From: Uloborus plumipes
Lineage: Eukaryota; Arthropoda; Arachnida; Araneae; Uloboridae
Direction of reading: 5' to 3'
Length of the DNA: 64,000 nucleotides
Assembly: GCA_038373865.1 (NCBI GenBank)
Contig: JAXGGA010005853.1
Location: 1 to 64,000, forward strand
The position numbers were made by a program, and so were the translations under genes. A model generated the notes under the pieces. That model saw nothing but the letters and a program-made list of their open reading frames with translations, was not told the origin of the DNA and did not search any database. Below are positions 58,892 to 64,000 of the stretch, in pieces. Position 1 is the first letter of the stretch, and the number at the start of each line of letters is the position of its first letter.

Positions 58892-59586
58892 TTCTATATT
58901 TTGAAAAATGTTAAAAACTAACTTTTCAACTTATTGCTCTATAATCCTTTTACTTATTTTTGATAACTAATTGTCCCCCTTGCTTTAACTTAACTCTCCG
59001 AATTCTGTACTACTCGGTATAGTTTTCTGCTTTTGCAAATTTCATTTGGTCACTTTTGAATCAACAAATCATTCAATAAAGTAAATTTAATTACTGATAA
59101 ATAATAAAAATCATTTCGCAGCTCACTCGGGTGCAAAATATTCGTTCATATTCAAAAAATGCAGACTTATGCAACTCACGATCAAAGATTTATGTCCCAA
59201 TATGCATTGCATTTTGATAGCTTATCGGGAGGCTTTAAAACCATCGTGTATGCGCCAAATCAAAATACGATTTTGCGCAGCAGATAAGACGCTTTTACAG
59301 CCGCATCATGAAGCGTAAAACGCATTGAATGATACTGCAATTCAAATCTAAAACCCCTCTCCCTGAGTCTGTGAGATAGGTTTTCTCAAACTCGACATTG
59401 TTTTGAATATTAAATCGAATATCGTTTAGTAAGGGGACTTCCCTGAAATTTACCTGCAAATTTTGAAACTATAAAACAGAAAAAAGTGTGGATTGGTTTC
59501 ATTCAGTTTTATCAGTTTGAGGATTGTTTTTTGATAGGCAATACTATAGTAACTGATACAGGAGTTCTATTTTAGGGATTCTATAT
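58892..59586. other. no gene recognised
   Basis: AT-rich, mildly GC-richer around 59200-59390. Confidence 0.5.
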
Positions 59587-60318
59587 TAGGGATGCACCGA
59601 TTAATCGGCGGTACCTATTAATCAGCCATAATCGACCATTTTGCCGATTATTAATAATAGGAAAAATCGGACCGATTAATCGGCTGAAAAATATTTTTCA
59701 GATATTATTCTTTAAACTAAGATGAATAATCTTATTAACAGTAATAATAATCCTCACAGTTGATGTAAAGTTTTTTTTTAATGAATTCTCCTACTTTGAA
59801 TAAATATACATAGACAATGATGCAACATTTTTCATGTGGCGAGAATTTTCTCCTTAGCACAGTGCTTTCAGATAACCTCTAATTTTCAAGGAATAAAAGT
59901 TGAATTAAATTGCTACTGATTACTAAAATATATGAATTAAAAATACTCCTAAAGTGGAGTGTTCACTACACACTCCCCCATCCCTCCTCTTTTTATAAAT
60001 TTTTATTTCCAGTTATCCTAACTAACAATGTGTTAATAATATTATTGAAAACTAATATGAAAATTGGTTCTAAGAAATTTGATAAAATATTGAAATTATT
60101 ATATGAAAACTAGGAAAAGGGAAAAAAATCTTCTCCCAGAAATAAATTACTTACTATTTCTAAACTTGGAATTGTATAAGAGATAAAAAACAGTGATAGA
60201 AAAATTGGTAGTAGAAAAACAATTATCCTTATCATTAATTGGCTCAACCGATTAATCGGCCGATTATCAATAGCCGATTAATCGGTAATCGGCCAATTTT
60301 CTTATCGGTGCATCCCTA
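59587..60318. mobile_element. hAT-type MITE (TAGGGATGCACCGAT ends)
   Basis: Ends TAGGGATGCACCGATTAATC and ATCGGTGCATCCCTA. Near each end CCGATTAATCGG palindromes are repeated. Flanks TTCTATAT and TCTGATAT are compatible with a decayed 8-bp duplication. ORF 59910-60113 inside has no recognisable motif. Confidence 0.8.
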
Positions 60319-61270
60319 TCTGATATTAATCAAGTTTTTAACAGACTTTTAGTCGCATTAAAATTTCTCCATTTCCGATAGGTATAATTTGTGACGTATA
60401 CAGAGTATTAATAATAATATATGATAATGTGGTCATTATGTAGGATAGGGCACATTGGCGATGTATAATACATTTATCCCTTACAAATTCCGTGACTATA
60501 TGGAAAACTTAGTACTTACTATGTTTGACCAAAGTTAAATTTAAACTACTAATTTAGTAGCGAAATACATTATAATGTCAATTTAATGGACATGTCTAAA
60601 AACAACAAGCGATTGAACAACATTAAAAGTTCCGCTGTAGTGTAAAAGAATCAACTAAATAAGTAAATTAAATCATCAAAATGTAAAATAATGCACAATA
60701 TAAATTAACGCATGAAAAGTTTCCTGAAAATACAAAACAAACCATGTTTTTAATAAAACAAAGATGAAAGCCTCATAAAGATGCAAAAACAAAAGAACTC
60801 CAAATGTAGAGCGAATAAAGCATCAAAAATACAGTTATGATGTAAAATTTTGGCATGAACAAACTAGTTTCTTCAAATTTTAGCATTTGCATCCCTTGGC
60901 TTCTGCGCGCTTTACATAAAATCTGTACGAATTAGAGAATGACACTTAAACAGAATGCATGAAACTTAAGGATCATTGGGGAAGGAAAGTCAAGAATAAT
61001 TGCTTAAAACAAACCACCAAAAGCTCACTTCCTAAACTCAACATTCTGAATTTAGCTACTATCCCTGCTTGTCTGATTAGCGGTCGCCATTCCCCACATG
61101 CTGACTAAATAAAAAAGTGGTAAATAAAAGTTTTAGTATCATTCGCTATCCGAGCTCCACTTTTAATAATCCTAACTGTGTTATTGATTACCACTGATAC
61201 CATTATTTAGTTACATAAACCTTTATTTAAACTAATGTTTCAGTAGCAATTTACAAGAAAATTTCTTGTT
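60319..61270. other. AT-rich DNA, nothing seen
   Basis: No ORF or element end recognised. Confidence 0.55.
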
Positions 61271-61272
61271 TA

Positions 61273-62078
61273 CACTTCAAAAAAAAAAAACTATTGTTTT
61301 TACAGTATGGTACTAACAGTCGAGGTTCCAGTTTAAAACTGTAAAGTGCACAGTAATAAACTTTAAAGATAGCAATTTTACCCTTCATTACTGTTCTTAT
61401 TGGGTCATTCCATAGAAATGTCAACCTCAGCCGAAGAAAAAAAAATACTGAAGTGAAAAAAGTATCAAAAATTAAATAAATAAATAAAACCATACAACAT
61501 AAGAAGTTAAAAAAAATTGAAAAGTATTGTAATTATCAGAGATTAGCCATATTAAATAGTTTGTAGTGTGTTTACTGCTTGTTATTCGATGGTTACGTTA
61601 GTCATGTTCCGTTAGTCACACTCTATCTTGAATAAAAGTGACACTTAAGACTAAAAAAAAATCAAGATTTAATGAATGTGTTTTATGTTTTTAAAAGTCA
61701 ACTTTACACATTTTTCAAATTTTTCATTCCATTTTTAACATTTGCTTAACTTTGAGAAATTTTTACCGCACAACCATGAGCATTCAGGGTTGAAAAAAAT
61801 GTTATGTTAGTCACGCTGCTATTTTGGTTGAAAAAATATCTACTGTCAGTAATTTTGTTTTAAATTCTTAGCAGAAATGATACATAGATACCATATACAT
61901 TGTAAATCCACCAGCATAACTAAAAAATATTTTTTATCCTTTAAGTTACAAGTAAAAACAGTTGCAAAATCATCTCTGAATGTTACGTTAATCACTATGG
62001 AATGACCCTATTACAGCTTTAAACTAGAACTTCGACTGCCAATACTATACTGTAAAATCAAGTTTATTTTTTGAAGTG
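61273..62078. mobile_element. TTTACAGT-type MITE split by a younger element
   Basis: Ends CACTTCAAAAAA and TTTATTTTTTGAAGTG, flanked by TA on both sides (61271-61272, 62079-62080). It holds TTTTACAGTATGGTACTAAC and the same GAGGTTCCAGTTTAAAACTG phrase as the copy at 53029. The element at 61402-62008 is inserted in the middle. Confidence 0.8.
61402..62008 (-). mobile_element. GGGTCATTCC-type MITE, copy 2
   Basis: Ends GGGTCATTCCATAG and CTATGGAATGACCC, flanked by TATT on both sides (61398-61401 and 62009-62012). It is inserted inside the TTTACAGT-type MITE that spans 61273-62078. Confidence 0.88.
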
Positions 62079-62159
62079 TAGTTACTTTTTTTGGTTTGTA
62101 AAAAAGTATGGACTAGAAAAAAAAGAGTAGTAGTTAATAAACATGCTTCTACTCGTCAA

Positions 62160-62745
62160 CTGGCGGCTAGAAAAGTTCTCCAATCTCAATATTTATCGTC
62201 AGAACAACGGGAGTGCGCCCTGCAAATAAAGGCCCCCGCTCAACAGGCAGAAGGCCCCCGACCCGGTGATGGCTCCTCGTATGAAATCCGTCCCAAGCCA
62301 CTCGCCGGTTATTGGGCGAGTGGCGGCCGACCGAAGGGGCATCGCGCGGCAATGATTTGAGCAAAGCGCATTGTTCTCCGCAAATTCAATTTGGTCCGCC
62401 ATTTATCTTGTCCGAAAAGCGTCTCCCTGCCTCCGCGCATATGACGCACGCTCCATACTTCGGGCGAAAACGAGGTGAAAAATGGGGGCCCTATTATTGG
62501 TGGTGTGGCGCCGTTGCAGTCAACGACGGCCTTGTGCATTTCTAACATCTGTCCCTGCCCCCCTTCTTCCCCTTCTTCTTCCTTCCTTCGCTCTTCCCTC
62601 ATCCCTATCTCTTCTTAAGTCCCACGGAGAGAGCGGTGTTATTCTCTCTTGCAGAAACATCGGCCGCAACCCCTGCGTATCGTTACCGGGTCGTGTGGTG
62701 CAAGTCCGATCAGCTACTGCCAGAAGATGAGAATAATCAAATGGC
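62160..62745. other. GC-richer island near the right edge
   Basis: Roughly balanced composition, with CCGGTTATTGGGCGAGTGGC and AATGATTTGAGC stretches and no repeats. ORFs occur in several frames at once, none with a domain. Candidate conserved non-coding element. Confidence 0.38.
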
Positions 62746-62860
62746 AGTTTAAAAAAAAACTAAAAAATATGCTTTTAGAGTTAATCAAACTATATTTCAT
62801 GATACTCTAACTGATTTCCCTCTTATTTTCAAAACTATTGAATATCCGACAAGTTTACAT

Positions 62861-63085
62861 GCACTTATAATACGTCAGCATGTAATATAGCTTAGCGAAT
62901 ATATTACTTTAATATTTACAAAGAACATGAATTTATCTTTTGTTCAGAGTTACATACAACTAACTGAAACACTTATAATACATCAACATGTAATATAATT
63001 TAGCCTTTAGCATTAATAATAGTATTAAGTATATTACTTTTATATTTCTACAGAACGTGAATTATATCTTTTATTCAGAGTTACA
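62861..63085. repeat. tandem pair of a ~110-bp segment
   Basis: CACTTATAATACRTCARCATGTAATAT and TTCAGAGTTACATACA occur in two successive copies (about 62861-62960 and 62971-63090). A related dispersed stretch lies at 21345-21480 (TAGCCTTTAGTATTAAT, GGTATTAAGTATA, AAAGAACGTTACTTTTATC). Confidence 0.75.
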
Positions 63086-63119
63086 TACATACAAACAAAC
63101 AAACAAACAAACAAACAAA
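63084..63119. repeat. (CAAA)n / (ACAT)n microsatellite
   Basis: ACATACATAC followed by about seven CAAA units. Confidence 0.9.
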
Positions 63120-63267
63120 ACATGTGAAACTAATAAAAGCGTATTAATGAGGAAGAGAAATTTCTTTGAACTTTTTTAAAAAGTTGGACGAGTTTCTATG
63201 AATTGCTATCTTCATAAATATTGTTCATAATCTGCTGCTATTGTTTATATTATGCAACACTACGTGC

Positions 63268-63845
63268 TCCCTCTGTCCCAAATTAGTCGCTAGGTTTAGA
63301 CTGAATATGTTATCTCATATTAGTCAGTACGTTTAGGTTGAAAAGTTTGTCCCAAATTAGTCATTACTTTAAATATTGAAAATTTTGTCTCAAATTAGTC
63401 TCTACGCTTAGACTGAAAACTGTGTCGTAATTTAGTCTCTACTTTTGGGTTGAAAATTCTGTCCCTATTTAGTCACTACGTTTAGGTTGAAATTTTTTCC
63501 TCGATTTAGTCTAAGTTCAGGTTGAGAATTTCGTCTCAAATTAGCCACCAAGTTTGGGTTAAAATTTTTTTCTCAAATTAGTCATTACGTTTAGGTTAAA
63601 ATTTTTGTCCCAAATTAATCACTACGTTTAGATTGAAATTTTGTCCCAATTTAGTCACTACGTTTAGGTGGAAAGTTTCTTACCCCAATTTAGTCACTAA
63701 TTTTAGGCTGGAAATTTTGTCCCAAATTCACCACTAAAATTTACGTTAAAATTTTTTTCCAAAATTATCCATTGCGCTTTTGTTGAAAATTTTGTCCCGA
63801 ATTAGTCTCTAAATTTAGGTTGAAAATATTGTCCCAAATTAGAGG
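63268..63845. repeat. ~38-bp minisatellite
   Basis: About 15 diverged copies of a 37-40-bp unit: GTTTAGGTTGAAAATTTTGT then CCCAAATTAGTCACTAC. Frequent substitutions and small indels indicate age. No ORF and no unrelated spacers. Confidence 0.92.
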
Positions 63846-64000
63846 TTACATTTGCATACTTACATACGAAATATTGAGACTGATGATTTTTAATATTTTA
63901 TTTGAGCCTCTTTCCGTGATTTCGGGCTTCTATGATATGCATCAACAACACTTACTTGACAAGCATTCTCTTTTTCCCTGCCTAAATCAGCACAAAACTT

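Noticed and set aside
62091..62730. Overlapping ORFs in five frames near the right edge
   Set aside because: Simultaneous openness in many frames reflects base composition; no motif in any frame.

Overview
The window looks like arthropod nuclear DNA, probably from a large, repeat-rich genome such as an arachnid's; species cannot be told from the sequence. It is AT-rich, almost gene-free, and full of short non-autonomous transposons, simple repeats and long G or C runs. No bacterial-type gene organisation is present.

Only one exon is securely coding: the last coding exon of a Gfi1/senseless zinc-finger gene on the minus strand at 40234-40424. It carries the final two C2H2 fingers, a consensus splice acceptor and the stop codon. 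No other exon of this gene was recognised, so 40425-64000 is most simply intron (at least 23.5 kb) and 1-40233 is the downstream flank. About nine islands richer in GC and poorer in repeats (near 2.5, 10.9, 22.2, 29.2, 32.6, 41.3, 46.5, 55.0 and 62.5 kb) are candidate cis-regulatory DNA; several hold TAAT cores or E-boxes, which would suit a proneural target gene, but this is inference.

Most of the rest is mobile DNA, often with readable ends and target duplications: a decayed pogo-type transposon with transposase remnant and PHD-like finger (11.9-14.2 kb); three Helitron-type elements (6.2-7.4, 7.4-8.7, 51.1-52.1 kb); two families inserted at TTAA (copies near 4.8, 19.1, 19.8, 27.8, 37.1, 49.6, 57.8 kb); hAT-type MITEs with 8-bp duplications (11.3, 28.5, 30.0, 59.6 kb); families beginning GGG with 4-bp duplications (16.8, 31.6, 48.4, 61.4 kb); TA-inserted MITEs made of TTTACAGT repeats (29.5, 53.0, 61.3 kb) that contain younger elements; and remnants of a LINE (34.0 kb), a mariner (52.1 kb), a tRNA-like SINE head (27.3 kb) and a multicopy protein-family pseudogene (15.2 kb).

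The most unusual structures are an almost perfect inverted repeat of about 238 bp per arm (47.7-48.3 kb), a pair of mutually exclusive perfect hairpins about 200 bp upstream of the senseless splice acceptor (40.6-40.7 kb), a four-copy tandem repeat directly downstream of the senseless stop (39.2-40.1 kb), a 33-bp minisatellite open in frame on both strands (43.4-43.7 kb), and a TTAA insertion whose empty site survives in a neighbouring duplicate (49.6 versus 50.9 kb).
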